From: Saksenaea vasiformis B4078
Taxonomy: Eukaryota > Mucoromycota > Mucoromycetes > Mucorales > Saksenaeaceae
NCBI GenBank assembly: GCA_000697055.1
Contig: JNDT01002270.1
Coordinates: 26,074-90,073, forward strand
Direction: 5' to 3'
DNA length: 64,000 bases
Shown: positions 50,551 to 62,633 of the stretch, one piece after another
Position numbering within the stretch: position 1 is the stretch's first letter
How the letters are laid out: each line of letters begins with the position of its first letter
Position numbers and translations under genes: made by a program
Notes under the pieces: generated by a model
Told to the model about the DNA's origin: nothing
The model's input: the letters and a program-made list of their open reading frames with translations, nothing else
The model's database searches: none

Positions 50551-51658
50551 ATGGACATTGTGGAAATCTTAAAACGAGATCATTTAACTCACGATCTAGC
50601 GTCGCGTTCATTAGAAAGACAATCCATTGATAAAGTAAGACTCGCGTGGACACGAGTATCGCTGTCTGATGCAAATCTAGTGGCATGAGGAACGCGTGAA
50701 ATGGTGGGAATGGCGTCTGTTAAAGGCCCATGTCGACAAGCTGGAACGCACCGGTCAAAAGGTAAACTCTACGCTACATAGGAGCATGCTGTTTGTCGAT
50801 TACTAACCGTTCAACTTTTTAGTGTGATCAGAGCCAAAGCCGAGAAATCATCGGCCGTGCTTTACAGTCGAGTTATAAAGACGTTGCTCGGATGGTCTTA
50901 ATCGAAGCAGATGGGGGTAATGGGGAAAAAAAATTTAACATATTGTTTACCGATGCCGAATAAATAAGGTATCCAACCGCCACTTTCATGTAGGATGGAT
51001 ACAGCAGAGGCAGCCGACATGATACGCGTGATCAAACAGAATCGCATAAACATTAATCAACTACGGATGGAGTCTACTAAACAGCGAAATTCCCTTACAA
51101 CTCGGGTCAACCAGTACGTTAAAGTAAGCTAAAGTCCTAGCTCGAAAGAGCAGCTGAGTTGAGAAATGGAAAATGTGCAGATTGTGATGGAAATCCTGGA
51201 TACCATGCGTATGATCATTGAAGAGTTCAAAGAGCGACATGAGCAGGAAAAGAACAGTATATTTGATGCATACCAAGCAGCATTAGCGGGAAATCTAATG
51301 TTACGGATAAAGTGGGTTAACTTAAAATACATGTGGAAATGAATTCACATGATTGTGTAGAATGTTACATGTTACCGTACTAACGACAACATACAGCGAA
51401 GATTTAGTGTCAACTTTACGAAAGATCCGGTAATTCCATCTGCTTTATTAACTATACATTTGACTTAATATGATACTTAGATCTCGTTTGCAGTCTCAAC
51501 ACAAAGAAATGAGGAGCCGGTTGCTGGCAACCGAACAACAACTGAAGGACTATCAGAACATGGGACCTGAATTTGAAACTCTTCGGAGTGCATACGAAAA
51601 GCTACTAAAGGATATTCAATCTACTGAGGATGATCTAAAGCGCATAAAGGGTGCATAA
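50551..51658 (+). CDS. coiled-coil protein, probable augmin subunit HAUS4-like
   Basis: Seven exons: 50551-50634, 50690-50761, 50823-50916, 51005-51123, 51181-51311, 51397-51429 and 51481-51658. They sum to 711 nt (236 aa). The protein is almost entirely helical coiled coil. The C-terminal third has DLVSTLRKIRSRL, then QQLKDYQNMGPEFETLRSAYEKL, which closely follows the conserved end of HAUS4, a subunit of the augmin complex that recruits gamma-tubulin to spindle microtubules. Length is shorter than animal HAUS4 (about 360 aa), mainly at the N terminus. The alternative is an unrelated coiled-coil protein. The exon chain is sound; the family name is moderately supported. Confidence 0.6.
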
Positions 51659-51825
51659 TTAGTGAATCTCCGTCTGTAAATTTAAATGTAATCAAAGTGT
51701 GGATAAGCAAATTTTCGTAGAAAAACTTCTTTTGACAGGCATGCTGGAAACTACACATGTATAGCCAACCTATGCTTGCTACAAGTCCTACTTTCACAAG
51801 CGATTTCGAAGAGCACTCAGCAAGT
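51659..51825. other. short spacer
   Basis: Convergent 3' flanks; no feature seen. Confidence 0.4.
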
Positions 51826-52152
51826 TTATGCACTGAAATTCTGGCTGCTGCGAGTCATTCTTTTTTTAAGAGAAAAAAGCTGGATTTTTGATACACATTT
51901 GCGCCATCTAAATACTACTTTGCGTTGGTACCAAATCGGTTTTGCAGTGGGTACCCGACAGCTTTTGCGCAGAGTATCAGGTACCTTTACTTCTAAATCA
52001 AAGGTGTATTGCGCTTGTCCATCGTAATAGGTTCCCCAACTCACCAATCGGGAAGCCTTAAAGTGACAGTATTTGAAAGGGATGCATGAGTTCTTTTCCA
52101 CATGAAATGTCCCCGGTGCGTACTGGGGCTGATTATACACACAGAAACTCAT
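51826..52152 (-). CDS. small hypothetical protein, possibly 5'-truncated
   Basis: A 108-codon minus-strand frame starts at an ATG at 52152. It reads MSFCVYNQPQYAPGTFHV, then KASRLVSWGTYYDGQAQYTF and ends in a basic tail. The alternation of aromatic and polar residues and the cysteines suggest a small beta-sandwich, perhaps crystallin-like, of the kind found in secreted fungal proteins. No signal peptide is present. The upstream flank holds a repeat fragment (52205-52340), so the original first exon may be lost or displaced. Function unknown. Confidence 0.35.
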   Translation of the reverse strand: MSFCVYNQPQYAPGTFHVEKNSCIPFKYCHFKASRLVSWGTYYDGQAQYTFDLEVKVPDTLRKSCRVPTAKPIWYQRKVVFRWRKCVSKIQLFSLKKRMTRSSQNFSA

Positions 52153-52204
52153 GTCTTTTGATCGACTGTTTAGATCTCCAGTCGTAAAGGCATGACACCG
52201 GCCG

Positions 52205-52340
52205 CGTTGATGTAAGTAGTGTATGAGTTTGTTGCCAACTTATGTATTAACGAACGCATGCTTGGTTCTTTTCTTAGTGTAAACGTGGTTCCTCATGGAC
52301 GTAAAATTTATATAGATTAGCGTAAAAATTTGTTGAATAA
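52205..52340 (+). repeat. right-end fragment of the dispersed repeat family
   Basis: The sequence GTTGATGTAAGTAGTG...TTAGTGTAAACGTGG...CATGGACGTAAAATTT...GATTAGCGTAAAAATTTG matches the spacer and right arm of copy B (19030-19158). The element body is absent. Confidence 0.72.
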
Positions 52341-53256
52341 GCAGTATGTCGTATGGCGTTGCATGACAAGCTTCTGGGAAACTTCGGTTACTGCCATGAT
52401 CGCTAGATTACTCCTAGAAAGTTACGAGTGCCCCAGTGGGTTATCCATGTGGTCCTAATACCTATCTCATAGAAGGGGGGGGGGGTTGGACTTGGAACTA
52501 TACGCACAAGCTTCCTTCGTGATGCCAGCTATAGTACGTTCAACGATACAAGGTTTCAAAAAAGATAACCACAAAGTCTGATGTCTCTTTTAAGTGCTAT
52601 CGTTTTTACACCTTCCGATTGGTGCATTGAGGAACCAATTACAATGAACTACCTCAATACAGCATTGATTTGATGTAAAGATATCTGCTTCTGTACGCAA
52701 AACCTACTACTCCTCAGCACAAGATTGGTGTATGTAATCCAAAATAGCACCTGCACGACATAAACGTATTTTTCAAAACCAAGTACATGACGTAAACTAA
52801 CCAGACACCAAAATATTTAGTGTTGTTTGTGCATACTTTAAATGCTTTCATGTTCCTTTATTCAGTATATTGCTTTCCCCCAACCTTCTCAATTGCGATA
52901 CCCGAAGTCTGTCTGTACGAGATTTAAAGGAGAAACATTTTTCTGCGTGTAAAACTTTAAGAAGCAATAGCTATTGCCATCAGAACGCTTCCCATATCCG
53001 ATCATAGGCCCTCTAGTGTCGCGTACATTTGGGTAGTAACAATCGAGCCTTGTCCGAAGACTTTCGTTGTCTTGCTACCTCAGCTTAAAATAACAACAAT
53101 CCACAAATAGTTTTATTTAAAAAAACGTTATCAACAATGCAACGTTTATAGATCTGCCATGCGATCTGCAGGAATGCTTTCTTCTGAGATTTCGGACTCA
53201 AATTCCATTAAATGTCAAATTGCTTCAAAGATTAGTTCCTTTTCTTCTTCCCTGTC
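52341..53256. other. no gene seen; poly-G run
   Basis: Contains a run of about ten G near 52477-52486. No coding sequence is recognised. Confidence 0.4.
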
Positions 53257-56200
53257 ATGTCCGGGGGCCGTAGCCTGCAGGTCGGTTCTCAAAAAAAAAA
53301 AAGATGGAGATACAATTTAATTGAACGATGCTCATTCATTCCAAAAGAAACGTCCTCTACCACTCGGCACAGAGAGAAAACTCTTTTATCAACATGTTCA
53401 TGGCATCCAGATCAATGGGCAGCTATCCACAGAGCCCGTATTTGAGTATTCCGACAGTAAAAATTCGACGTTGAATATGTGCAAAGTGGAGCAGCTAGAC
53501 GCTTCCGACCCATCGACCTACCGGAGATGGACTGTACAGACAGACAACATCGCGGATAGAGCCCTTGTTGGACCGAACTACCATAAGAATTGGCCTGGGA
53601 TCCTGGAATATTTGTTAGCTGCAGAGGCTGATTGCAATATACGTACACGCCTTCCTTCGCAAGTTTCACAAGATGCAAAAGAATACAATGTCATCTATAT
53701 TCCGTGTAAAGGGGTTGGTGGTAGTAGAGAGATACGAAAGGATATAACCAATGGACACATCGATGCAGGTGCATTTTCGCCCAAAATTTGCTAGAATCAA
53801 TACCGAATTTAAAAAAGCTGTCAGCGCAGCCCTCATGGCAGACACCAACAAGAAGAAGTTCAGTGAATTACAAGAAATATTCAGAAGGCATGGTTACTAT
53901 TATCCCCAGAAGATCACATTAGGTAGAATTGCGCTTATGTACACAAGCGAGGGCAATGACTAACCATACCAAAGGAGGTAGAATCATAGAACCGAGGACG
54001 CAGGGCCCGGGGAAACGTGCCGGTGAGGTAAAAAAGCAATTCTGGATTGATGTGCCACCTTGCTCATCTTATACAACTGTATAAAGCCTGGAAGCCAAAT
54101 GCATAGTTTATTGCATTGGCAAGTCATAGGTAACGTAGATGGATAGCAACGTTAATAGTTAACAAATGCGATAGGAGGTGATACCAGCAAAGTCTTCCAA
54201 GACGATCTTGAGGATTGGATTAAGACCATATCGCAACAGCCGGCAGTTATACAATTTGATGACTTAAGGCCAATGTATGACTTGCTGGATGAGACAAGTC
54301 GCATTCAGGTGCAGCACGTGTATGAGAGTGCTATGTTCGACAGTTGCTACATACATTATGACTACCCAGTCCAACTTACCACAAAAACTTGCTTCAATTC
54401 TGGCTCAATTCGACCGTACCTATGTCAGCTCAATATCGAAGACACAGTTGAACGAAAGCCCGATCATTTTGCAGTGAAAAGCGAATATACCCGTACGGAC
54501 GATCGCGAAAAAGAGGCCAAGTTTCTATTGCAGAAAGAAGGCCGAAATGCGGAGCTAAATGGTGATCTATCGTCTCGGTCTTATCACCATCACTTATTCT
54601 ATTATTAGGGCAAACACTTTGCTATGCAACCTCAGACCACTATATCAAGGACATTTATGAGGATCGGATAAAGCCCATCAGGCTGAAATTTGTTCCAAAG
54701 GTTCCTTATCCTGCAACTTCTTACGTCAAGTACGGCGATATCGTGTTCCTGCAGTTAATGCATGCAGATCGCCCGCTTTCTTCTTCAAAGGGAGAGTCTA
54801 AGCAATTTCTCTCTATTGCCTCTTCGAGCAGCGTTTCCGGTAAAGCGGAAGCAGACATCTTTATGGAAGAGCAACAGTTTGTCACTGTCTCCGATGACAG
54901 ATCATTGAAGACTCCGCAGGAATGGTAATTATGCACGTAATCTATTTTTATGGTTCGTCAACACATAAAGTAGGAAGGTTATTCGTATTCCGCAAGAGAC
55001 GAGTAATAACGGCTCCGATGCAGATGTCCAGCCAAGCTTTATGCACTCGGAACCTGACAATATGCTGTTCGTCCAGCAAGGAGACGCAATGATTTTGGAA
55101 ACTAATGTCACTAATTCCAAGGGCGACACCATGACTGTGTACCTTTGTACCGGAAAGCCTCAGCGCCTCAACGACAGCAGTCTATTCACCCACAAGTCCT
55201 TCGCACCACTATTTTTATCGGCAGAGTTTTCCGTCGTCACCGCGAGAACTTGTCATGATAACACGAGGGACGATGTTATCTGGTGTGTAGCGTGCTGCGA
55301 CACACGCTGTAGCACCTATGCAGCCCAGCCTAGTATACCCGATGCACTCGATGGACTGTGGGACAGAGGTATCCGCGCTGACGGGCAACTGACTTCTGCG
55401 GCGCCGATCGAACCACGACATGTCACGGGCTGGCAACGATTGCTATGGTCTTTCCTTCCATGGAAGGATGAGAAGTCCTTCCTTTCAAAAAACCTCGTCT
55501 ATAAACGCAGAAAGTGGATTGCTAAAGTCGAAGGACCGCAGTTGGATAAAGGCATCACTCACCCATACGTTCTGTACGATTCCAATTTCTTCAAAAATAT
55601 GAAAGACGATCGAGAAAAAAAGAGTTCCGGGTCGCGGACCGTCGTTCTATACGTGTCACACTATGAGGTTAGAGTAACAAACAATATACAAGCTCGGGCA
55701 ACTAACCGAAGGCTGTAAATTAGCTACGTCTGAGCCGAAGTATACAAGCAAGCCAGGAGCTGGTCAAAGACTACCTCGACACATTTGTGCACCATCCTGG
55801 AGCATCAAAACTTGCAGAATCTAATCGGATATTAGAACGATTTGGGTCATTTTATCCTACCCGCATCATGCTTGGTAAGCTAGAAATAGGGACAGAAGCT
55901 TCCAAACAATCTTTTTTTTCCCTAAACACAAAAACAAAACGCAATAGGTGGCATGATCATTGTTGAATGGGACGAACATGTGTTAGGAGAAAGGAAAGAC
56001 ACTGCATATGATACAAAGGAGATCATATACGCTATAAACGCGGGGTATCGTTACAAAGTAATTGGTAAGTGTATTTTTTCCTTTTGCACATGGAGCAGTT
56101 GTTTTTATCTGTATTTTCTCGTTAGGAGGTGATTCTTCAATTTTAGTAGACCAACCAAACGACCGCATGCTGAGGCAGTGGATGGCGTCCATCCCATCTA

Positions 56201-56352
56201 ACCCTGTTATTATTCAACTACAGGATTTGACGCCTGTATCACAAATACTATCAAAAACCGGGGATTTCTCATTATTAAGAAAGCGGTATAAAAAATCGGA
56301 TTTTGCGCTTGCGCAGACACTGTTGTCATCCAAGCCAATTGGAAGAATATAG
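53257..56352 (+). CDS. large protein with two MACPF-like modules around a MIR/beta-trefoil-like region
   Basis: Coding-like exons run in order with compatible phases: about 53321-53713, 53769-53922, 53975 onward (one or two small exons, uncertain), 54175-54561, 54609-54924, 54974-55667, 55724-55874, 55948-56064 and 56126-56352. Two segments share the same plan: a helix ending in a YYPQKITLG- or FYPTRIMLG-type motif, then an intron in the same phase, a variable loop, then a GGD(T/S)S motif and a helical stretch. This plan recalls fungal MACPF-like proteins, a superfamily of membrane-inserting proteins that includes immune and toxin members. Between them, VKYGDIVFLQLMHADRPLSS and similar blocks look like a MIR-type beta-trefoil. 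The 5' end is unclear: no convincing start codon precedes 53321, and ATG 53257 leads into a poly-A-rich stretch. Whether it is active, and on what target, cannot be told. A membrane role is inference. Confidence 0.55.
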
Positions 56353-56632
56353 AATCTTAGTATTAAAAATAAAACACCACATCTGAAACAGCAAGCTTCG
56401 CATTAAAACCCTAAACATCTATTGGTTTGTTTGTCACAAGAATAGTGAAGCTTCCCTCGTAGAGAAGGGAGAGAGCAAGGCAATTTAACAGATGTACGTT
56501 TATTATATATATATAAAACTCGTATAACGCATTGCCTACACTTCAATGCGGGGTTCAATTTGGATATCATCCACCAAGGATATTTCATCTAACGGATAGG
56601 AAGACTATCATTTTTTTTAAAAAAAAAAAGAA

Positions 56633-58665
56633 TTAGTGTTTCGTCGTTTCTTCTGTAGCTGGAAAAGGGGGAAAAGAATAGGAACTCACGAGAGACATGT
56701 TTGCGCTATGATTGTCACCAGAATCTTTGCCTTGCATGTCTGTAGTTACTCGTTGGGGATTAGACGGAGAAGAAGAATCGGAGGAGCTAGAGGAACTGGA
56801 AGAGCTGGAGTAGGTGCTTCTGGGGAAGTGTGTTTCTATCGTTTCTTTGCCAAAATTTCGCTGCATGTTCGCAGTACACGCTGCTACAATATTGTTTTGC
56901 AATTCTGCTAGGTCTATATCGTTGGGCTTTGTGTGAAAAAGAAATTAGATGACTGCTATTCTATCCAAAATGGAGGCTTACAGGAATATTAATATCGAGA
57001 AAGGTCAAGACTTGATTCATTTTGATGGAGATGGACAAAGCCATGACGCCAGCAATGGTAATCGATGGATTTTTGGAAAGATCCAATCGCGTCAACCTAT
57101 TGTTTTCAGGTAACGATTCTGCTAAAGCAATAGCAGCACCGGAATCAAGACCTGTCTCGGAAAGGTTGAGGTCTAGCAGGGCACGATTCTGAGCAAGCAT
57201 GGTTTTAAGTGCTTGAATCTAAAGAAGAACCCGTAAGATTAAAAGTACAGTATACCGACACATACTCCTTCATCAGATCCTGCGGTGATTGGGTTATTGG
57301 ACAAATCAAGCTTTTGAAGATACTGATTTGACGACTAATGAGGTAGACTTAGACAAGGCCGTATTTCGTATAGAGCAATTACCACTACTTCTGCCAAAAG
57401 TGCGCATCCATCAGCATGTATTTGACAGTCTGCCAACAAGAGGCTCACAAGAGAGCTGTTAGCATATAGTGCCTGTGCCAGTGGAATGATGGCCTGTTGT
57501 AAATTATTGCCTGTCAAATCAAGTTGCTGAATACCCCGTCTCTGATATTTTGCAGACTGCCAGTACATCTCAATCGATTCATCATTAAGTAACATGGCTG
57601 CGATCCAAGGCGCTGCATTGTGTGATATCCAGTTGTGGCGTAAAGACAGTGAGTTTAGTGACACAGATCGGCGTACGCCTTCTGCCAAGCATTCAATCAT
57701 TGATGATTTGAGCGAACAGTGATCAAGAATAAGATGTTGTAGTGAAGGCGCCAGCTGGATAGCTTGACCAAGAAATTGCAACGCTTTCTTGTCGGGGAGA
57801 CAATGTGATAAGTCGAGTGACTTGATAGCCCTGGACTTTTTTTAAGGAAAAGAAAGCGTTAGTTGAAATACAATAGGCTCATGGGTCAACGCACTTCACT
57901 GATAAAAATAGCCATGTACTTGAATCCCTTTGTTTTAAATGGATTGTTCGATAAATTGAGTTTTGGAAGACTGTTACCAATCAGCAAGCCATTCAATAGC
58001 GGTCGGATGGACTAAAAAAAGAACGATTAATTTTCTCTTGTCAGACAAGTATCGTTGCACACAAAAAGCACACCTCATCATCCAATCCACAGGATGACAA
58101 ATTCAGACAAGTCAACTTGGTATGGAGAGTCAAAATATCCGCCATGGCACCCACTTGACGGCGATCAATGGATTGATTTGAAAGATCGATGGTTGTCAAT
58201 GGTGAGAAGCTTTGTCCTTAATCTTATTTAGCAATTGGATCTCAAAAAAAAATAGTGTTTTCCATCTACCCACCAACCGGAGCGTAATATATCCATGAAT
58301 GGCTCCAACGGTGGTTCTTCACGCATACGACAGGCTCGCTCATAATATTTAGGTAGTTCCTGGGCGAAATCCGTCGGGTCATCATGGTTTAATTGTGCCG
58401 AAGTCTTTCTTTGGGTATGTTCGTCTGTAGCGGGGCTTTCATCTGGAGGATACAGAATATGTTCCGTTGTAAGATGTCTGACTCGAAATGTCACTCGCCT
58501 GAGTTCCTGTCTCGGTAGAGTAGGACTCGACAAGTCATCCGCTGCGGTTGAATAGAGTTTGGATTGTATTCGTGAAAGCCAAGAGGAACTCGAAGTCCCA
58601 GATGTCACGTAAGGTGGCTTTTTATGCAGTGTTTTCAAAATGCCCTTTGTCTGTCGAGTGCTCAT
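56633..58665 (-). CDS. leucine-rich repeat protein, PP1 regulatory subunit 37-like
   Basis: Seven exons on the minus strand: 58665-58278, 58216-58074, 58011-57895, 57835-57383, 57334-57266, 57218-56982 and 56926-56633. They sum to 1701 nt (566 aa). The N terminus contains RRVTFRV, a match to the RVxF docking motif for protein phosphatase 1. About ten RNase-inhibitor-type leucine-rich repeats follow (LTTIDLSNQSID, LPKLNLSNNPFKTKG, IQQLDLTGNNL, LTRLDLSKN). The C-terminal flank VLTFLDINIP...LAELQNNIVAACTANMQRN matches the end of the LRR block in PPP1R37. A poly-Ser tail with 10 consecutive Ser closes the protein. The last few residues depend on whether a final intron near 56692 is spliced. Confidence 0.8.
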
Positions 58666-58773
58666 GGATAGAAAAAGAGTACAAAAGAGAGATGCAGAAA
58701 ACTCCGCGCAGCACCGAAGAAAGAAGCTTTCCCTCTCTCCCGTGACGGGCCTTCGCTCGCTTTGTTTCTGCTA
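58666..58773. promoter_or_regulatory. bidirectional promoter between PPP1R37-like and MOD5 genes
   Basis: Only 108 bp separate the two divergent start codons. No TATA box is visible; the region has pyrimidine-rich stretches on the plus strand. Confidence 0.5.
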
Positions 58774-60572
58774 ATGACAACGATGCGTAAAATAGCCGCC
58801 GTCATTGGCACGACGGGTGTAGGCAAATCGCAATTAGCAGTAGAACTCTGCAAAGCCCTGCGAGGACAGGTGATCAATGCTGATGCCATGCAGGTCCGTT
58901 CCCAACGTACTTCTCGCTTTTTATTTTGACAGATCACTAGGTCTACAAAGGCCTTGATATTATTACCAACAAAATGCCGCTTCATGAACGCCAGGACGTT
59001 AAACACCATCTTATGGATTTCTTGGAACCTGAAGAAGAATATCAAGTGACAGAATTCAGACGCAACGCAACGCAGCATGTAAGCGGAAGCTTGTATAAAA
59101 CTGGAACTGAAATTTGTTTTCGATATCTCAGATCGAAGCCATTGCGGACGAAAAAGAACTTCCAGTCGTTGTAGGAGGAACAAACTATTATGTTCAATCT
59201 CTCCTCTGGAATGATACACTGATCAAAAACGATCATGAACGATCGCCAAGTCCGCAGCCTATGCCGGAACTGGAAAATCTGCAAACAAGCGAACTTTATG
59301 ATCGGCTGAAACAAATTGATCCGATTATGGCTAACAAGTGGCATCCGGCTGATCGCAGAAAAATTATGCGCAGTTTAAAGGTACAGTTTACCTATTATTA
59401 TGAAAAGAAGCAAATTTGAAGTGATTTTTCCATCAGATTTTTTATGAAGAAGGGCGCCCACAAAGTGAGATCATTAAGGATCAGCAGAAAATGAACGCAG
59501 AAGGCATGCAGCCCCGGTAAAATGTGGCAAGTCAAACACTTGTTGTTGTTCTAATGGCTTTGTTTTAGCTTTAAATCGTTAATATTCTGGCTATACGCCG
59601 ATCCAGCAAAGCTAAATCCTCGGCTGGATGAACGAGTGGATAAGATGATCGAGGTAAATCCAGTGAGACGCCGTTGCTTGCGCCAACAAGGTCATTAGTC
59701 AGGTCTGTTCGACGAGATAAGGCAATTAAGGAGACGCGTTGTGGAAGGTGTCGTGAAAACTCCTGGACAAGAAGACGAGGAGTACCAGCGAGGCCTGTGG
59801 CAAGCTATTGGTAATGTTATTTAAAAAAAAAGGAGAGATCAATCTAATGGGTGGTTAGGCTACAAAGAATTTGATCCCTACTTCTCTGCTTGTGAGTTGC
59901 AAAATAGTACAGAAGCAGATCTGGAAAAGATCAAGAATGAATGCACTGAGAGGATGAAGATTGTCACGAGGCGGTACGCTAAACGACAGGTTCAATGGAT
60001 TCGAAATAAGATGCTACCCACTGTATGGAAATCTAAGGACGATGTGCTGGTCTATCTTCTGGATGCCGGAGGTAACTTTCTAGCCGTTGATATAATCCAT
60101 CTTTGATTGATTGAAATACAACAGATTTGGATGCTTGGGACACCACCGTTCGTGACAAAGCAATTGATATAGCAAGAGGTAATGTGAACAAAACCGCTGG
60201 ATTCAGTATTTCTCATTATCTATCTGCTATCAGCATTCGAAGCGGACCTTCCAATGCCAGATCCCACCAGTCTAGGAAGCATAGCGGAAACAATGTTATC
60301 AAAACCATCCGATATTTTGGAGTAAGTGACTCATCGGTTACTCAGTAGTTTCTCGACAACTTTTCTGTAGCACACAGACACGAGTTTTAAGCTGGAAAAA
60401 ACACGTATGTCCGGTATGTAGGACGCCGGACGGCGATGAGGTTGTGGTAAACGGGGACAATGAATGGAATCAACATAAATCAAGTCGGAGACATCGAAAA
60501 TCAGCCAAGTTCCGGAAACTTGAAGAACTTGGGAAAGGCATGTTCAGGGGAAAAGTAAAATCATCAGAATAA
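58774..60572 (+). CDS. MOD5: tRNA dimethylallyltransferase (MOD5/TRIT1)
   Basis: Nine exons: 58774-58893, 58941-59078, 59132-59380, 59437-59516, 59569-59653, 59699-59810, 59859-60071, 60125-60321 and 60378-60572. They sum to 1389 nt (462 aa). The enzyme transfers a dimethylallyl group to A37 of tRNAs that read UNN codons. The P-loop GTTGVGKSQL is at about 13-22, followed by INADAMQVYKGLDI, HHLMDFLEP, VVGGTNYYVQSLLW and RRYAKRQVQWIRN, all standard for the family. Eukaryotic members end in a C2H2-type zinc finger, here CPVC...WNQHKSSRRH followed by a basic tail. Length fits. The acceptor of the last exon was chosen to keep the zinc finger in frame. Confidence 0.95.
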
Positions 60573-60980
60573 ATTGAATAAATTGAATAAATTGCTATAA
60601 TGAGCTGTACAGAACTCTGACTGTGGCAAATACCATAGCCCCTCTTTGCATTACTCTCCGTTGTTATAATCCGGTGACAGTAGAAGGATGAGTCTATCCG
60701 AAAAATGTTTTGCTGCGCCGAAAATAAACAGGCGGAAAAAGCGGTGGAACAATATCTTTTATATATATGCGTGTGAACGTCCGAGCTTCTCTGAAAGTCG
60801 TCGCACCCGAAGTAGACGAGCTATTCTTTGGAAACATACGTTCCAATCCACAAATAGGAAAATCTAAGTTACGATTTTCTGCATTATCGTGCTGTTGCAC
60901 GAATGATAATATGTATATTTTGTCTTGTTTCTGGTTTGTGTACAAAAAAAAGGGCAACGCGTTTAATAGATATTAGCATG
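60573..60980. other. intergenic, convergent 3' flanks
   Basis: Convergent region between MOD5 and the Ada1 gene. Contains a threefold AATTGAATAA-type repeat right after the MOD5 stop. No gene seen. Confidence 0.4.
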
Positions 60981-62340
60981 CTAAATCTCGAACTCTCCTT
61001 CAGAACTTGATTCCTCTAATTCATCATCTGTCTCCTCGCTCTCACTCTCAGCCATGAGGGAGGTCAAGCGTTCGCCGTTCAATGGATTTTCTACAAGTAC
61101 GTAAGGTGTCAACTGGAATGAGAAAGCGAGATCCCGTAATCGCAGAGAATCGCATGGAGGTCGTGAATCTGTGTCGGTATCTGCATTTGAAATCGGTAGG
61201 GAGGATTTGTCAAGGGATGTGGGGTAATTGTGTCGCGGTTGTTCTGGTGAGGAAGGGGAACGGTTGGGCGTCAGTTTTGGACCGATAGGTCGATTTACGC
61301 GTCGCTTCATGATTGTACTGGAAATCGCGGATTTAATGTAGCTCTATTATATACCAATTTAGCAAGAAAGCCTACATGACAAGGCTTTACCTCCATAGCA
61401 AAGAGCATTGCATGTACAGTATCTTCTGCTACTCCACCGAAAAGACCATGTTCAAGTGCAATACTCGACATTCTTGAATGCAATGTTTCTGCGCTCGGTA
61501 ATTCCTTTAGATCACTGCATAAAGGTGCCAGCACGCCGCGTGAATACTCTGTATAATCTACTACAAAAAGTAAGATGATACGACCGGGCATTAAAAGAGA
61601 ATTTACTCGGAAGCATTTGATCAGCAGGTGCAGGTAAAGTAGGCGTCCGGCTGACGCGCGGACCAAGTAATTGATCCACAAAAGGGCGTAGTCTCGCTTT
61701 GTCGCCTGGCTATTTCAAACGAATGATGTTTAGATTCAAGTGACAGTACGAATTCAATCTTGCCTTGGTTAACGTCTTTAGTCGATCGCGTTCAGCCTTT
61801 GGAAGAGACATGACGTTCATCTTGAGTTTCTTCTTCTGCGGATCTTGATCTTGATCCAAATCGAGTATTCCATCCTTGCCTCGCTTACGCTTTGCCCAGC
61901 CTACTGTACGTTGTTTTGACGGCGGTGGTGTGGCGGATTGAGCGTTGTGGATCGTACTCAAGATGAATGCGTTGTGTAGGTGGGCTAAATCGATATAGTT
62001 CAAGGTTTTTGCTACGCTTTTCCTTTGTTTCTGCTCACTAACCGTGTTGTCGGCTTAAATATAAATTGGCATAAAAATCGAATTCTTGTCGGTTGAGCCT
62101 GCCCATGACAAAGTCTCTAAGAGCATCCCAGTACAGTGGTCCATTTTCTCCAAGGGCATCTGCAAGCTGTTGTTTCAGCGCCATTACGTCCTGACGTCCA
62201 TTCGGCGTCGTGTGCGAAAAATGAACGTTTTCACCATGTTTTTGTTGCACGTGACCATTTTCTGCTGTAGTAGACTTCTTCGGTGTTGTTACTATGGATG
62301 AAGGAGTCACAGGCATTGCCATTGTCGTGAGGGCCGTCAT
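60981..62340 (-). CDS. SAGA complex subunit Ada1/Hfi1 (TADA1)
   Basis: Five exons on the minus strand, 62340-62043, 62011-61764, 61709-61607, 61560-61391 and 61304-60981, give 1143 nt (380 aa). Intron 2 is GC-AG (CAAG|GCAAGA). Ada1 is a core structural subunit of the SAGA histone acetyltransferase coactivator and pairs with Taf12 through a histone-fold region. The conserved N-terminal block is visible: LKQQLADALGENGPLYWDAL, then RLNRQEFDFYANLYLSRQH and HLHNAFILSTIHNA. The middle has ALEHGLFGGVAEDTVHAMLF, and the C-terminal region LRLRDLAFSFQLTPYVL. The acidic tail SESEETDDELEESSSEGEFEI closes it. The frame is open upstream to ATG 62385; 62340 is preferred but not certain. The last intron acceptor was chosen by phase. 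Confidence 0.88.
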
Positions 62341-62633
62341 GCAGAATCGAAAATGAAGGGAGAAAGCAGCTTGATCGGAAACCATCCTCCGCCTTTGGTT
62401 CGAGGAGTTATGTCATCAAAAAAAATTGTACGTCATAAAAAAAGTTAAAAAAAATTTTTTTTTGGTGGGTTCTTTTTTTCCTTCTGATATTCTGTGCCTT
62501 ACTGTAGCACTACGCCAGCATATCATTACTGCAACATACAACTCGCTGATTGCAACACAACTAAATACGCTAGAGATTCTAAAGGTATGCAAAAAAAAAA
62601 GTAGAAGAGAAGAGTTGGGCAAAAGGAATTGGC
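62341..62633. other. Ada1 promoter and tRNA 3' flank
   Basis: Contains A/T homopolymer tracts (for example near 62448-62462 and 62590-62599) and no coding sequence. A T-run just past the tRNA 3' end, read on the minus strand, would serve as RNA polymerase III terminator. Confidence 0.4.
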
